Positions 10,230 through 21,298 of a stretch of 27,500 bases of DNA are shown in pieces. The stretch lies in assembly GCA_034096865.1 (NCBI GenBank), contig JAWQFJ010020576.1, positions 1 to 27,500 of the forward strand. Reading direction: 5' to 3'. Position 1 is the stretch's first letter. Every line of letters starts with the position of its first letter. The position numbers and the translations under genes were made by a program. The notes under the pieces were generated by a model. The model saw nothing but the letters and a program-made list of their open reading frames with translations. It did no database searches and was not told the DNA's origin. This DNA is from Theodoxus fluviatilis (lineage: Eukaryota; Mollusca; Gastropoda; Cycloneritida; Neritidae).

Positions 10230-10451
10230 TGAGCGATGACGTCGAAGGTCTTGTCAGAAGCAGGCAACGTATCCTGACTGCTCAAGGGTCGATATTGTCC
10301 CATTTTTGCCATCACGACCAGTGAGTTTTTTTGCCCCCGTTCCCCTGATAACTCACCGGAACGCTCCTACGATGATCAAGTCGCGTTTATTGGAGTCCCG
10401 AGTGTACTTCTTTCGTCCTGCTGAAAGGTTAGATGGGCCGTTTTTTTCTCC

Positions 10452-11006
10452 ATGGCTGAACGGCGTACAGATTTCAAGACTGACTACCCAAAGACAGTGA
10501 CGGGGAAACGAGCTCATTTCGATTCGAGTTTCGTCCACCCCTGCTGCATTCCTCCGTTTCTCCGTGTTTTCCCGGAAACTAGAATCCCTCCTGATGACTT
10601 GCGTCACGCGTGGCGTCAGCAGCCCTCTGTGACGTCATTCATCAGGGACGCGCGCGCCGTGAGTGTATCAGCTACATTGAGGTTGCATCGAAGCCCAGAC
10701 GCTCTTATCAATGCCAGGTTCGGACCCCTCCAACCTTTTTCCATTAGGCCCGCGCAAAGGGGCGGTACAGACAAAGCCCCCCACCCAACCGTCCCCCATC
10801 CCCCCTCTTCCTCTATACAGATGGTGGAATTAGGTCTGCCGAAAGGTATCTGTCGACAGGTTCGATACCGGCGTCAGCTCCCGAACTTCGCCTCCAGTGT
10901 TGAGATGTATGAAGCACCTTGGATTTTCTCGTCCGTGGGATTTTGCTATAGACTTCATAGAAACACTCGACACACAATTAATTGTATTCTGAGACAAAGT
11001 ATATAA
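10452..11006 (+). CDS. Unrecognised 184-codon open frame in a CpG-richer patch
   Basis: This is the longest frame in the window not caused by simple sequence, from ATG 10452 to the stop at 11004-11006. The product is basic and proline/serine rich with no motif I recognise, no signal peptide and no clear helix. The DNA from about 10230 to 10870 is richer in CpG than its surroundings and carries a CRE palindrome TGACGTCA at 10630-10637, a GC-box-like GGGGCGG near 10759 and donor-like GCCGTGAGTG near 10659. That fits a promoter/first-exon region at least as well as a coding sequence. Most likely the frame is open because of composition. Confidence 0.15.
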   Translation: MAERRTDFKTDYPKTVTGKRAHFDSSFVHPCCIPPFLRVFPETRIPPDDLRHAWRQQPSVTSFIRDARAVSVSATLRLHRSPDALINARFGPLQPFSIRPAQRGGTDKAPHPTVPHPPSSSIQMVELGLPKGICRQVRYRRQLPNFASSVEMYEAPWIFSSVGFCYRLHRNTRHTINCILRQSI

Positions 11007-11769
11007 ATTCATGTTCTCTTCATTGTTTATATGCTGGTCCTGAAATCTTGCGATGTGTATTTTCAACAGGGAGGGTTGCATAGAATGAAGGAATTCACAC
11101 TAGTGGAAGACCGGCCGCTGAAGCAAATGTCGAGGGTTGTGCATTATTTAAATAATACAAGTGAAATCCCCACCACGCACCCCCAAAAAGTGTTGACATC
11201 ACGAATGCAACGCGCCAGTTAAAGCCACCTGAGCAGTTTAATTACAGCGCCTCATCCCTTCATTATCACAGTACCACGAAAAATTGAGCTTACGAATGTT
11301 TTGCAAAGGGAATCCAAAGAAACAACGGCTAGATTAACGTGACACGGCTGTGCTCTCTTGGCAATATAGGGCTGCCTCTTCATATCACTTTCATCATCTG
11401 CTGTCCTCCTATCTGCATCGATATGCAATGAATTTGGACCAGGGCCAATTTTCCTCGTCTCGCCACGAGTTCACTCTCGCAATTTATCGCGATATATGAA
11501 AGCAATCTGCATTCTTTGTCATTCGTCATCTCCTTCATATCAGGTGTTGATTGTGGTGGATATCCAACATCGCTGCGTAAAAAAATACGGTATATTCATT
11601 GCCATGGAAACGAAGTACCAGGTGAGACATTTTGCAGCAAGAGAGCCAGTGTGCATCAAATTATCGAGTGCTCACTACCTGAAAAGTGTTGAGTTAATGC
11701 ATTCGTCAGCTTTAAATGTTCATCTGCTTTTGTACAACTATGTGTCTTTGATTTGATTTTGTTTGAGTT
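11007..11769. other. No gene recognised
   Basis: AT-leaning DNA with only short frames (11031-11222, 11496-11756), none resembling a known protein. Confidence 0.4.
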
Positions 11770-12045
11770 TCTACTTGTTTGTAGGCCTGTCCCTTTGTCC
11801 GTCCGTTTCTCTGTGCGCCTGCCTGCTCGTCAGTTTGCCTGTCCTCTACATGTATGTGTCTGTCTGCCTGCCTGCAATTCCGTCTGTATATGTTTATTTG
11901 TCTATCTGTCTGGATGCACGCATGGATCACACATGCTTCAGTGCACGTTTTGCACGCATGCATGCATACATTCTTGCCTGGATTCTTGTGTACCTTTTCG
12001 ACTATCAGCCTCTCCATCTCGCTGCAAGTTGCTTTGCCTGTCCGT
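11770..12045. repeat. Degenerate CTGT/CTGCC-type simple repeat
   Basis: The plus strand is built from TGTCTGTC, CTGCCTGC and CCGTCCGT variants, grading into CATGCATG-rich sequence near 11930-11970. Four overlapping frames of 96-120 codons (Cys/Leu/Ser-rich on plus, Gln/Thr/Asp-rich on minus) are composition artefacts. Confidence 0.65.
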
Positions 12046-12863
12046 GCATCTGAATGCCAACGATCTCTCCTCATAACTGCCGTAGGCGTCTCGGATGTTT
12101 TCTACGAGACAACCCCCTCAAGAAAACCTCCCTCGCAATTCCTGCCCATGATTTAATAAAGACGGGAAATGCTCTAACAGGACACAGAGTTCGCCCCAGC
12201 CCCGCCTCAGCTGCAACCACGCAGGCAGCAGAACAAATCTACACAAGGTTAGGCATCCGATGGGAAGCAAGCTGTTTCCTTGCAACGTTTCAGAGATAGT
12301 CATTCAGTAACGGTGAGAGAGTCTGAAGATCGATCCTCGCCCGCATGCGACGCCGAATCAGCTCCGGTGGAGACTGGTGTGGACACGGGCATGGCGTGAA
12401 ATCTTAATGACGTTGATCGAGCAATCCAGGCCATGTTGGCTCGGTTGTGTCTCTCCCGTTTGCCCTCCGTAACCCCCCTGCATTTTTCATGAGCGCATTA
12501 TTGCGGCAGCCGAGTCCCTCTCCTGTGTTGAAAGCAGAGGCCAGGTGTTTTGTAAGCAAAGTCATGGGAACAGAAAATGTTTTGCTGTAAATGCAAACAG
12601 GACACACCGCGGTGGTTGCATGCTTGATATTAAGCACAGCATAGAAATCGTTGCTTATTTCGCATTCAGTGCCTTCTTTGTACTGTGATTTATGTTGTTC
12701 CTGACGTAACATGCCAACTGAAACGAAAACTAGTCACCATTGCTGATCACACTCTGCTTTCAAACCGGGTGCATTCACAAAAGTACCACTCATCTCGCGT
12801 TAATACATTTCTTTAACATATTAAAAGAAAGTAAATTACGGCACTAGGTGATGAAAGAGAGAT
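12046..12863. other. No gene recognised
   Basis: Ordinary mixed sequence with short frames on both strands (12054-12299 plus; 12404-12712 minus) that match nothing known. Confidence 0.4.
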
Positions 12864-12866
12864 GGG

Positions 12867-12946
<80 letters not shown>

Positions 12947-12991
12947 GGGGGAAGGAGGGGAGGGGAGGGGAGGGAGGGAGGGAGGGAGGGA

Positions 12992-13053
<62 letters not shown>
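12864..13053. repeat. Polypurine tract: (GA)n, G-rich block, (GA)n
   Basis: Two pure (GA)n arrays (12870-12942 and about 12995-13053) flank a G-rich block (12944-12993) of GGGGGGG, GGGG and GGGA repeats. The tract is almost wholly purine for 190 bases and roughly mirror-symmetric. Its right edge at 13053/13054 is the 3' end of a minus-strand LINE. Confidence 0.95.
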
Positions 13054-13056
<3 letters not shown>

Positions 13057-14335
13057 TGACTTGACTTTGACTTTTAATTGTCTGATGAGTCATATGATAC
13101 ATTATAAACTGCAGTTTTCCTCTCGACGATTTATAGCATAATGGATATTCATAGCCACGTTTCTTAATAGTGTCGTATTTGTAGAGGACATCAATTGGAA
13201 AATATTTATTCCTGCATCCAGATGTAGTCCGACGATTTTTTTCCGTAAGTCATCATAGTATTACAATTTATCAAAAAGTGGTTTTCATCTTCATTTTCTC
13301 GACGAAAGGGGCACTTCAGTTCATTGCTCAGTGGAATAAAACGGTGCCTATTTTTATTTATGTTGTTGACACCAAACCTAAATCTTGAATAAGCGCCACG
13401 AAACTTTTTAATTAATATCTGGTACTCTTCTTCTCCGAATACATTTTTGAAAGAAGCATACCAGCTATATCTTTCACTGGCGGTATTTTCCTCGTGCCAT
13501 AGTTGGCTATAGCAATCGCGAAGTCTTTGCTTGAATATCTCAAGGAAGGCTTTTTCATTACCGACTCCGCCATTTAGCCATACATAGGCAAAACCATATC
13601 TTGACAAGCAATTTTCAATAAGTACTGTCCATTTCCTATTTGGGGAGACATTACAGTTGAGAATCCAGAGATATGCTTGCTTGGGGAGTCTGCTGAGTGG
13701 CATTTTGCACACTTTTAGCCAATATTTTATCTCTCTCTTGCAGGCTGAAATAGATAAAGGTTACCTTCCCAGGTCCCCGTATACCATGTGATTAGGGGTA
13801 TAGCTATACAGACACAGAATCCTTTTACAGTCAAAAGAATGGGCCTTTTCTACAATGTCTGCACTACTCATGCCCCATATCTCCGCACCGTACAACAGGA
13901 GAGATTGCACCTGTGAGTCGAATATTTTAAGACGGCTGTGCTTAAGCTATGCAGATTTCACATTGTCTTTAATATTTGAGCGACTCTTCGCTTCCCTCTG
14001 GTTGCTAGTTCTTCCAGATAATACTTGTAATTATTGACGACTTCTAGGTTCATGCCAGCCAGAGTACATCTTTCTCCCTTTGCTAAATGTCCTCCCTTTC
14101 GAATAACTATCACCTTGGTTTTCTGCAAGTTAACCTTCAGTCCCAACGTGGTAGATACCTGAGCAAGATTATTTGTTTCGTTTTGTAAACCGTTAGGTGT
14201 GGTAGACAGGAGATCAACGTCATCGGCGAAAAACAATGCAAAAATCTCGGGAGTACCGGGTTGTAGCTGGGCCCCATGTTTCCCCATTTTCCTCACATGA
14301 AGGGCTACTACATTTATATACAGGGGGGAAATTGT

Positions 14336-14337
<2 letters not shown>
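13054..14337 (-). mobile_element. 5'-truncated non-LTR retrotransposon, LINE 1, bounded by (GA)n
   Basis: On the minus strand the element starts inside the reverse transcriptase directly after (CT)n: SPTISPLYINVV, then the catalytic box as FFADDVDLL, then LGLKVNLQKTKV (14337 to about 13960). A second piece (about 13925-13770, another frame) reads SLLLYGAEIWGMSS, the connector after the RT. A third (13712-13206) carries the C-terminal domain with FRGAYSRFRFGVN and a Cys-x2-Cys...His-x4-Cys knuckle (CPFRRENEDENHFLINC, where the second Cys is Arg). Frameshifts separate the pieces, so it is dead. About 150 bases of 3' UTR end in repeats of AAGTCAAAG just before the next (CT)n on that strand. The N-terminal ORF and endonuclease are missing. 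Confidence 0.9.
13206..13712 (-). pseudogene. C-terminal domain of LINE 1 polyprotein
   Basis: 168 codons in one frame, the longest intact coding piece of this element. It holds the conserved ERYSWYASFKNVF block, the arginine/phenylalanine-rich FRGAYSRFRFGVNNINKN block, then the degenerate zinc-knuckle segment. In this class of LINEs the region follows the reverse transcriptase and is thought to bind nucleic acid. The related segment in LINE 2 keeps the full CPFC pair, showing that this copy has lost a cysteine. Confidence 0.85.

Positions 14338-14375
<38 letters not shown>
14338..14375. repeat. (GA)n microsatellite between two LINEs
   Basis: A pure (GA)n of about 38 bases lies exactly between the truncated 5' end of LINE 1 and the 3' tail of LINE 2. 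Confidence 0.95.
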
Positions 14376-14378
<3 letters not shown>

Positions 14379-15463
14379 ATTGATTGATTTATTGCGGCCA
14401 ACGACCCGTCTTAGTACTATGCAATTTATGTACAGAAAAAAAATTGTGAAATATACATAGCTGAAATTTGATGCTCTAATGTTCATCATGCATGAATAAA
14501 ATGTTCTTAATGCACAGATCGTAAAACATTCACCGTTGGCTATAAGTCCCTAGGTGAAGCATAAAACTGTATCATCATCGCGTATGTGTAGGAATATAAT
14601 TCAGTTAAAATTATTTGTCACACTGTGCAGTATGATTAGTTCCATAATAAAGGCTTTCATGCAAATATAAAATAGTTCTCGTTTCCTCTTAAGGATGAAA
14701 GGCAGGTTGCCTCCTGCATACTATATACATTTAAAACGTACAATCAGTTCTTTGTCCCACTTCTCCCGTACATAAACTTTCACATGGTTACCCAACCTAC
14801 AACTGGCGGATTTTGGCCACTGACGTTTAAAAAGAAAATTCATGTACAATGCCCCTGTGCCAATTGCTTACACACTGCCTGGTTTCTTAATGCTAGCGCA
14901 TAATAGATGTACATTACAACCTCTCTGGTTTTCTCTGCGCCTTGTCCATTTATCAAGTAGGCATGTGTGTACCCTGCTCGATGGTAACCGATGTGTTTCG
15001 CGATGTACATTTCCCTCAGAACATTGTATTGTGGAAAGCCAAGTAAAAAATGTTCCTCGTTTTCCATTTTATCAGTACAAAATGGACAAACAAATGTCAT
15101 TGTTACGTCTATAGTGTCTTCCATGAATGCGCAAATCGTTAATTCCTAATCTGAATCTGATAAATACATCCCTGAATTTCTTTATTTTTAAAGTGTTCAA
15201 ATAACATTCGCCTTCATGCTTATTTTTAAAAGTCCTGTATACTGCAAATCGCTCGCTACTACAGATTTTCACATTCCACTCCTGCTTAAAACAATCATTT
15301 AACCTTTGTTGGAATGACCTCAAGAAAATTTTCTCGTTCGAGCATCCCCAATTTATTCAGACAAAGTTGTAGCCTAGTCTTGATAAACACTCCTCTATAG
15401 CCTTGGCCCAACTTTATTCTGTTGGCAAGTTGATATTGCACAACATATGGAAGGCTTGCTTGG
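14376..15463 (-). mobile_element. 5'-truncated non-LTR retrotransposon, LINE 2, bounded by (GA)n
   Basis: On the minus strand, directly after (CT)n, the reading starts with SLPYVVQYQLANRIKLGQ (15463 to about 15300). After a frameshift it continues as SFQQRLNDCFKQEW, ERFAVYRTFKN and FRDVFIRFRLGIND (15323-15072). After another shift comes the zinc-knuckle block CPFCTDKMENEEHFLLGF (15124-14840), where the terminal Cys is changed. A 3' UTR of about 460 bases ends in a short TCAA repeat immediately before (TC)n. The C-terminal domain is clearly related to LINE 1 but well diverged, so these are two separate insertions, not halves of one. No reverse transcriptase catalytic region remains. Confidence 0.85.
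14840..15124 (-). pseudogene. Zinc-knuckle C-terminus of LINE 2 polyprotein
   Basis: 94 codons ending at the stop before the 3' UTR. It carries CPFC...ENEEHFLL, the reverse-transcriptase-associated zinc-binding pattern, followed by a helical tail (EVVMYIYYALALRNQ). It is separated by a frameshift from the preceding block at 15072-15323, so it is non-functional. Confidence 0.8.
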
Positions 15464-15466
15464 GAG

Positions 15467-15517
<51 letters not shown>
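15464..15517. repeat. (GA)n microsatellite at the 5' edge of LINE 2
   Basis: (GA)n with a single AA interruption near 15478. It abuts the truncated 5' end of LINE 2 at 15463 and unique sequence at 15518. Confidence 0.95.
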
Positions 15518-15520
<3 letters not shown>

Positions 15521-16740
15521 TTTTGTTCGTCAATGGCACGAACACAGCAAACTGCAAACACTAACATGTAAGAGCTCAAAACACCACTGAATATACCCCA
15601 AAATTAGGCATCTAATACCTTGGTCTTGACATCTTGTTTTCACGTTCTTCTGCGACAAATACATGTACTGTGAACACAGAGGCAAGGCTCAGGCAATAGC
15701 AAAATGGACATCACCAAGAAGAACGTGCTGCAATAAATCGTACAGTGCTTGTCCCTGCATAAGAAACGGATTTGGGGGTTCTAAATTAAGTTTGTGATTG
15801 TTCGGAGATTTGCCAACTGGGACAAAATGAAAAATCTCATTTGTACCTAATGACTACGAAGGTGACATCTTGATGAATGGATAGTGTGTAGAAACTTCTG
15901 ATGGCGCATCGAAAGATCGTAGATTCACAGTTGAAACCATTTCTAGATTGAATGAAAGCAAGTATTGACTTACAAAATAGAGATAACTCATGTTATCAGC
16001 TTCATCAAGAAGTAAAGACAATATGATTTAGCCGTAGTAATCAGTCTATCCACAAGGCAGGAACATGGACACACGGACAGGAGGTTCCAGGTGCTCGCGA
16101 CCAAATCCCTGGGGACATTGCTCTGCATTTCGCACCTGGATTACGAGACCAACCAAAACGTAATTTTTAAAAAAGACATAAGAAGTCGATTGGTCCTCAC
16201 GACCATGTCCTGGCCATGATCAGGCGGCGCGAGCTTGCTAGGTATGTCAGTTTGATTCACTCTATCACAGTGCTTTGACCACCTTCCAGGTCATCCGAAG
16301 AAAAGTTTGTTGGCAGTTCTACAGAATGGACTGATCTCAGGATGCATGGCCTGCATACGACTGCAAGCCAGAGATCAAGACGGCAGACATGTCATGTGTT
16401 CATTCAGTATTTCGACGACTATCACAGGCCCATTCCATCTTTCACCGACTATCACAGGCCAACGGACCAAAGGAGCGAAGAATTGTGATGATGAAAAGGC
16501 GGCCATAACCCCCGATTTAGGAGATTCACCATCAGTGTTCTGATAAGACAGTCTGTTATACATGATTGTATACATTTGTATGCTTTTTTTCGCTCAAGGA
16601 AATACCTGTTTAGACAGGCCGGCCTAGCGCCTAAAAGGTATCAAGTAGGCAGCTGTTATGGGAGTGGATGAAGGCCTTTCCAGACCCTCAGCAGTTTAGA
16701 TAACCACTTATAATTTCGTAGATAGTTTTGTGTGTAACCA
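15518..16740. other. No gene recognised; one 30-bp-period direct repeat
   Basis: Mostly unique sequence. CGACTATCACAGGCC occurs at 16416-16430 and again at 16446-16460. A TCCAGGTGC/GCACCTGGA inverted pair lies near 16086-16142. The short frame at 16307-16543 resembles nothing known. Confidence 0.4.
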
Positions 16741-18780
16741 CACTTTAAAACCAAAACAACAATAACAACAACAAAACACAATAACTCTTTTGTAGACTAA
16801 ACTGGTCCAGCAAATAATAAAAAGCCATCTGTGCGAGGAAGATGCTTACAGTAGCACGATGCTTCAGGGTGAAGCGAGATGCATGTCCCTTCCAAGCCTG
16901 CTTCTTGAAGCAATGTCCAGAAGGTAAGACTGGGCTACAGAGTAAAAAATCGTGTAGGCGAGGATTTCTCACCCAAACTTCACTCTGTCCCCAACAGAAG
17001 CCCGTAGAAACACTCTACCTATACTCTAGAAGTTATTAGCATCTTGCTGCTTATCAATCAACTGATTTAAGAAACTCACTTTAGTAACTCCAGGTGGGAA
17101 CTGTCGAGTAATGATAGACTCGACGCAAAAACACAAGCATATTTTTAGGCAACAATTTTATGTAAAATCCCTGAGCGTTGCAAGGAATAGGTGTCGTCAT
17201 GATAAAAGCAAATGTAAAGGCACTCAAATGTTTGACACATGTTAACACCCGCCTATTTTTTCGCCAGGTAATCAACGCGCTGCTTGTTGTTGCCGAATTG
17301 CATCGACATCCTATGGCTCTGACCGTCACCAATGGACGGGTGCCTCAGTGCAACCGGGGCTGTCAGCACGGCCTGCAGACGTGGTGGTCAAGTGTGCGTG
17401 GAGGACATGCAAGTTTGATGAAGCGGGGGAAGAGGACGCGTCAGGGTGAATTATCCACATTTCCAGACAGGAAGAGGGGGGTGATGGAGCGCAGGCAAGA
17501 AGAAAGGCGATAATGCCTGGCAGGTGTCTTGCTGAGGTCGTGGGGGGTGGGAGCGCTAGAATGTGGGCAATAGGAGTCGAAGTCTTCAAATAAGCATTGC
17601 TGGCATGCTCGTTGCAGAGGTCGTTGAAGACAGCTCCGACTGAAATATGCTGATGCCCTGCCAACACCTCAGCGCCTCATTGCATTTTTTTTCTGTGTCA
17701 CTGAGCGAATGGAAGAATGTGATTTTTTTAAGGCCTGCTCATGTGATATCTCTTCTGCTGCTAGTTTCCACATTAAGATTACTCTCCAGTTACCTATAGT
17801 AGACTGAAAATCAATTCGTGCGATTTTGTAGCATTGAAAATATTGCAACGTCACAAAACAAATGTAACGTAGAGTGACTTTGGGTAGCTATGAAATACAT
17901 CCTGTATTTCACCCCGGCTGAAATAATGCAGAAGGTTTTAATTCTGTTTGAAGGAATAAAAGACGGATTGAATTTTAAAAAATAATGATTTTAAAATAAA
18001 ACTTCCAAGATAATTTTCTTGGTTGAAGATGCAATTTCAGAACTGCCCAAAGCTACCGCAGTATGAGATGGCTCTGGTGTTAATGATCTATTTGTTGTGG
18101 GGGGAAAGCCAATTCCGTGCTGCAGAGAATCATGGGAATCGAAACCTGTTTCCTTTTCCCAGAAAATGTTTCAACTGATGCACGGTGATAAGCTATGTGA
18201 TGATAAGAAGTAAACTGGTACCAATTACATCTATTGAACAAAGGGCATAAAAACAAAGTTTCACTTCACTGAAAAATTTCAAAACTATTACAAAATAATA
18301 AGCAGAAATTAGCGTACATAGCTGCAGATCAAGCTTCATGCACTCTCCAACTGATGACTCGACAGACTGCTGTTAACAAGTGTATATAAAGAGAGGTTGA
18401 AGTACACACGAGAACCTTCAACAAAAATGTCATTCTGACAAGTACAAATGAATCAATGATGATTCCATCTCCTAAGTCCTCGATGGCTAGTGGAGAGCCA
18501 CCAGACGAAGCGAAGTTGCATCTCTAGCCTCCATGTACAACTCTGTAGATTTCCTTGCATTTTGCTTGTACTTGATTCTGAGACAAAAGGGCAAAGAAAC
18601 ACACACTAATTTATTGTATACCTACACTTAGTTACTAATCTACAGTACCAAGGCAAAGCTTTACTTTTTAGGGAGGAGTGTGAGACAAAATTCAACAACT
18701 TTGTAGAAAAAGTACTTCGTTTAAAATGGATACATAACTAAAAGTGTTCCAGAAACAACAATACTATTAGATCCTGCTTG
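16741..18780. other. No gene recognised
   Basis: An AAC/ACA-rich patch lies at 16750-16780. A strong donor-like AAG/GTAAGA sits at 16924, preceded by an acceptor-like TTACAG ending at 16852 and an open reading of about 23 codons between them; this could be a small exon but has no support beyond the splice signals. The frames at 17178-17513 plus and 17326-17667 minus overlap each other and match nothing I recognise. Confidence 0.35.
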
Positions 18781-18968
18781 CAAACACACACATATAAACA
18801 CAAACACACATGCAGGAACAAGCAAGCACACACTAACACACACAGACACACACACAGACATACAAGCACACACACATATACGCACACGCATACAGGCACG
18901 CGCAGACACAATCAAACACTTACATACATACACACACACATACATACACACATACACACACAAACACA
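18781..18968. repeat. Degenerate CA-rich repeat
   Basis: About 190 bases of ACACAC broken by ACAT, CAGACA and GCACG variants. The His/Thr-rich frame on plus and the Cys/Val-rich frame on minus are artefacts. Confidence 0.85.
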
Positions 18969-19900
18969 TTTGTACAAGGCGGATTTCGAAAAACATTGTT
19001 TGCGAGTTATTGTAATGCATCTAAACGGATGCACAAAAATCATGATGTGGCCATCGTCGAATTTGTTTCCCTCCTCCTCTAGGACAGTTTAAATGATGCC
19101 AGGTTCGATATATACGGTGGTAGTTATTGCAAAGGACACATGTTTATATCTGGATAGATCCATCTCAATTACCTAACGGGACAGTTACTTTTTGGGGTCC
19201 ATCGCCGGTAGTGCAACCCTGGCGTACGTTATTTTTCCGGCGCTTTACTTAAGTGTTCATCAGAATGAAATGTTCTTTTTCAGTGCTCTCTAGAGTGTTC
19301 CAGCAGATGAAGTCATCTCTAAAGATCGATGAGCACTGTAACTTACTGCCGATCTTGCCGGAAGTAGTTCGCTCCGGGACCAGTGTCTTCCTCCCTGGAG
19401 CACAGAGCGGAAGCTGCTCAGTCAGGGACGTCTGAGGCTGCGAGCGAGAGGTTTTGAACCGGCCGACATGAAGCAAGTGAAAGGAAGAAGAAGGACACAA
19501 AGGCCGCTGTTCCATTTCCAACGGCGAGATTCAGCAAGTGCAGAAAAGCTATAACGACGTCTAGTTTGATGTGCTGCGGCACCGTTTCGTAAGACTCCGT
19601 GACCTTGACCTACATGGCAGGAAACGGCCTTGTTGTACGTGTGGTACATATTGTTCTAGTGTGTCGGAGACCGCGTTGGTGGACTTTTTGTTCAGAGAGA
19701 GACGGTCGCGTACATTTCTGAGGGTCTTCGCTTTTGTTAAACCTCTGATTAGGTCAGAGTCATCGTGCCAGCATGTAATACTCATCGATGCCATAAGGAA
19801 AATACAAAGCCTCTGTTTGAAGGCTTAACTTGTAGATCAAAATCTTTCTCACTTTTCTGATAAGTCAACAACAACGAAGATATGCAGTGTCAGGGCGGAG
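18969..19900. other. No gene recognised; isolated DR0-like site
   Basis: Two overlapping frames occur at 19561-19828 (77 codons minus, 85 plus), with ordinary composition but no recognisable domain. TGACCTTGACCT at 19600-19611 is a zero-spaced direct repeat of nuclear-receptor half-sites, outside the repeat at 23943 that is full of them. Confidence 0.35.
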
Positions 19901-20305
19901 CAACTCACTTGCAGTGTTCGATCAAACTGTTTATGTTTTTCCTATGTTATGAAACAACGTTTACTTAGTCAACACACAAAGGAAAAACCCCTTTGCCCTG
20001 ATGTTGAATACAGTACATACAGCAAAACTGACCAATAGCATATTTATCAACACACTGTTGCACAACGGACGGACGGACAGATAGACGGATGGACGAATGG
20101 ACGGATGGACGGACGGACGGACGGACGGACGGATGGACAGACGGAAAGAACAACTCATTTGCAGCGTTTGATCAAACTGATGTTCTTTTCCCATGTAATG
20201 AAACAACGTTCATTTGCAGACAACGCAAGGATGAGAAATTCTTTTACCCTGATGTTGAATACATAAGCAACACTGACATATATCATCCTTATCAACAGAC
20301 TGATC

Positions 20306-20308
<3 letters not shown>
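19901..20308 (+). repeat. Split direct duplication of a ~160-bp unit
   Basis: 19901-20065 and 20151-20308 align in the same orientation at an offset of 250 falling to 245 bases. Shared blocks include GATCAAACTG, GAAACAACGTT, CCTGATGTTGAATACA and TTATCAACA. They are clearly diverged (roughly three quarters identical by eye). Each copy is followed directly by a microsatellite: ACGG-type after the first, (GA)n after the second. This resembles the 160-bp core repeats plus ACGG microsatellite of pearl-type elements, but I cannot find element ends. Confidence 0.75.
20064..20145. repeat. (ACGG)n-type microsatellite
   Basis: GGAC/ACGG repeats with GATGG and GATAG variants, lying between the two copies of the duplication at 19901-20308. 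Confidence 0.9.
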
Positions 20309-20354
<46 letters not shown>

Positions 20355-20363
20355 GGAGAGAGA
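20309..20363. repeat. (GA)n microsatellite
   Basis: A mostly pure (GA)n that follows the second duplication unit; it loses purity at the right (AAAGAGGGAGAG). Confidence 0.9.
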
Positions 20364-21240
20364 AATGACCCTCTCATTTTCAAATCGATCGAAATATATT
20401 TACATACTCGCGTAAATAATTATATGCGTGAACTCACGAAAAGTATATGCTGCCCGTGCTTTCACAATATTATTTTAATGCCACGTTGGTTTTCACATTG
20501 GAACTGAGTTATGCGGTGACAAGAAATCGATTGCGGTCGTACAACATCCAGCCATTTCCAGAATCGGATGAATGATTAATATCATTGCATATTCCGATCC
20601 ACGATCAAATTGTTTATATCCTTCAAGCGTTTTACTCGCGTGCAGCTGGCGCATTGAAAGTTGGAAATGTGTGTTCTCGCTGGCTGCTGAAGTAATCGCC
20701 ATTCTTCTGAGTGACCTGTCATCGAAACTGTGTTCTAATGGGAACCACAAAGAGACATCGCGTGAATGCAATATTCCAAGCTTGTAGCCAAGGAACGAGG
20801 TTTTCCCCCCTTAGTTTCCTTTCTCCTTACTCTCGCTCTATACTATTTTCCTTTCATAATTGCAAAATGAATGTCCCACTCATTCTTCTGGGTTTGCCAA
20901 CCTCACATTACCAGCAAATGGAAGGAACAATAGAGGCACTTAATGTAGTCGAGTATCTTAATCATCTTCGTTTTTTAGCGTTTAGCGTTCCTAAATAAGC
21001 CTAGTGCTCCCAATGACGATGCCATTTGGATCTGCGTTGCTGACCTGCAAGTCTCTCGCCACGAGGCATCCGCACACTTTGCAAGGCGGGAAAAACGCCA
21101 TCTCGCGGGAAGAGGAGCTCTCACAGTCTGCATGGACAGCTCGCGCAGAAAACCATGACCATGCCGCTTTGCTTTATGATGGATCTGTCCGTGAGCAGTT
21201 TTTCCCCTCTAATAGTGCTCTCCGGAGGAATGAGTTTTTT
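20364..21240. other. No gene recognised
   Basis: AT-rich to about 20,990, then richer in CpG. A 146-codon frame (21004-21444) runs straight through the AC/GC microsatellite and is not credible as a gene. Confidence 0.4.
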
Positions 21241-21257
21241 ACACACACGCGCGCGCG

Positions 21258-21296
<39 letters not shown>
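21241..21296. repeat. (AC)(GC)(AC) alternating microsatellite
   Basis: Alternating purine-pyrimidine throughout: ACAC, then GCGC for about 18 bases, then ACAC. Such sequence can adopt the Z-DNA form (established property; no in vivo claim). Confidence 0.95.

Positions 21297-21298
<2 letters not shown>

Noticed and set aside
11090..11120. Polylinker-like run of restriction sites (GAATTC, ACTAGT, CGGCCG)
   Set aside because: The order and spacing do not match a cloning vector and the flanks are ordinary genomic sequence.
11712..12156. Cys-rich and Gln/Thr-rich frames of 96-120 codons resembling secreted peptides
   Set aside because: They derive from a CTGT/CTGCC-type simple repeat; all frames are open together.
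12836..13141. Glu-Arg and Ser-Leu repeat frames
   Set aside because: Pure (GA)n translated; no coding evidence.
13054..15463. One LINE interrupted by a microsatellite
   Set aside because: Both segments contain their own version of the C-terminal domain and their own 3' tail, so they are two insertions.
18721..19092. His/Thr-rich and Cys/Val-rich frames
   Set aside because: Translation of a degenerate CA repeat.
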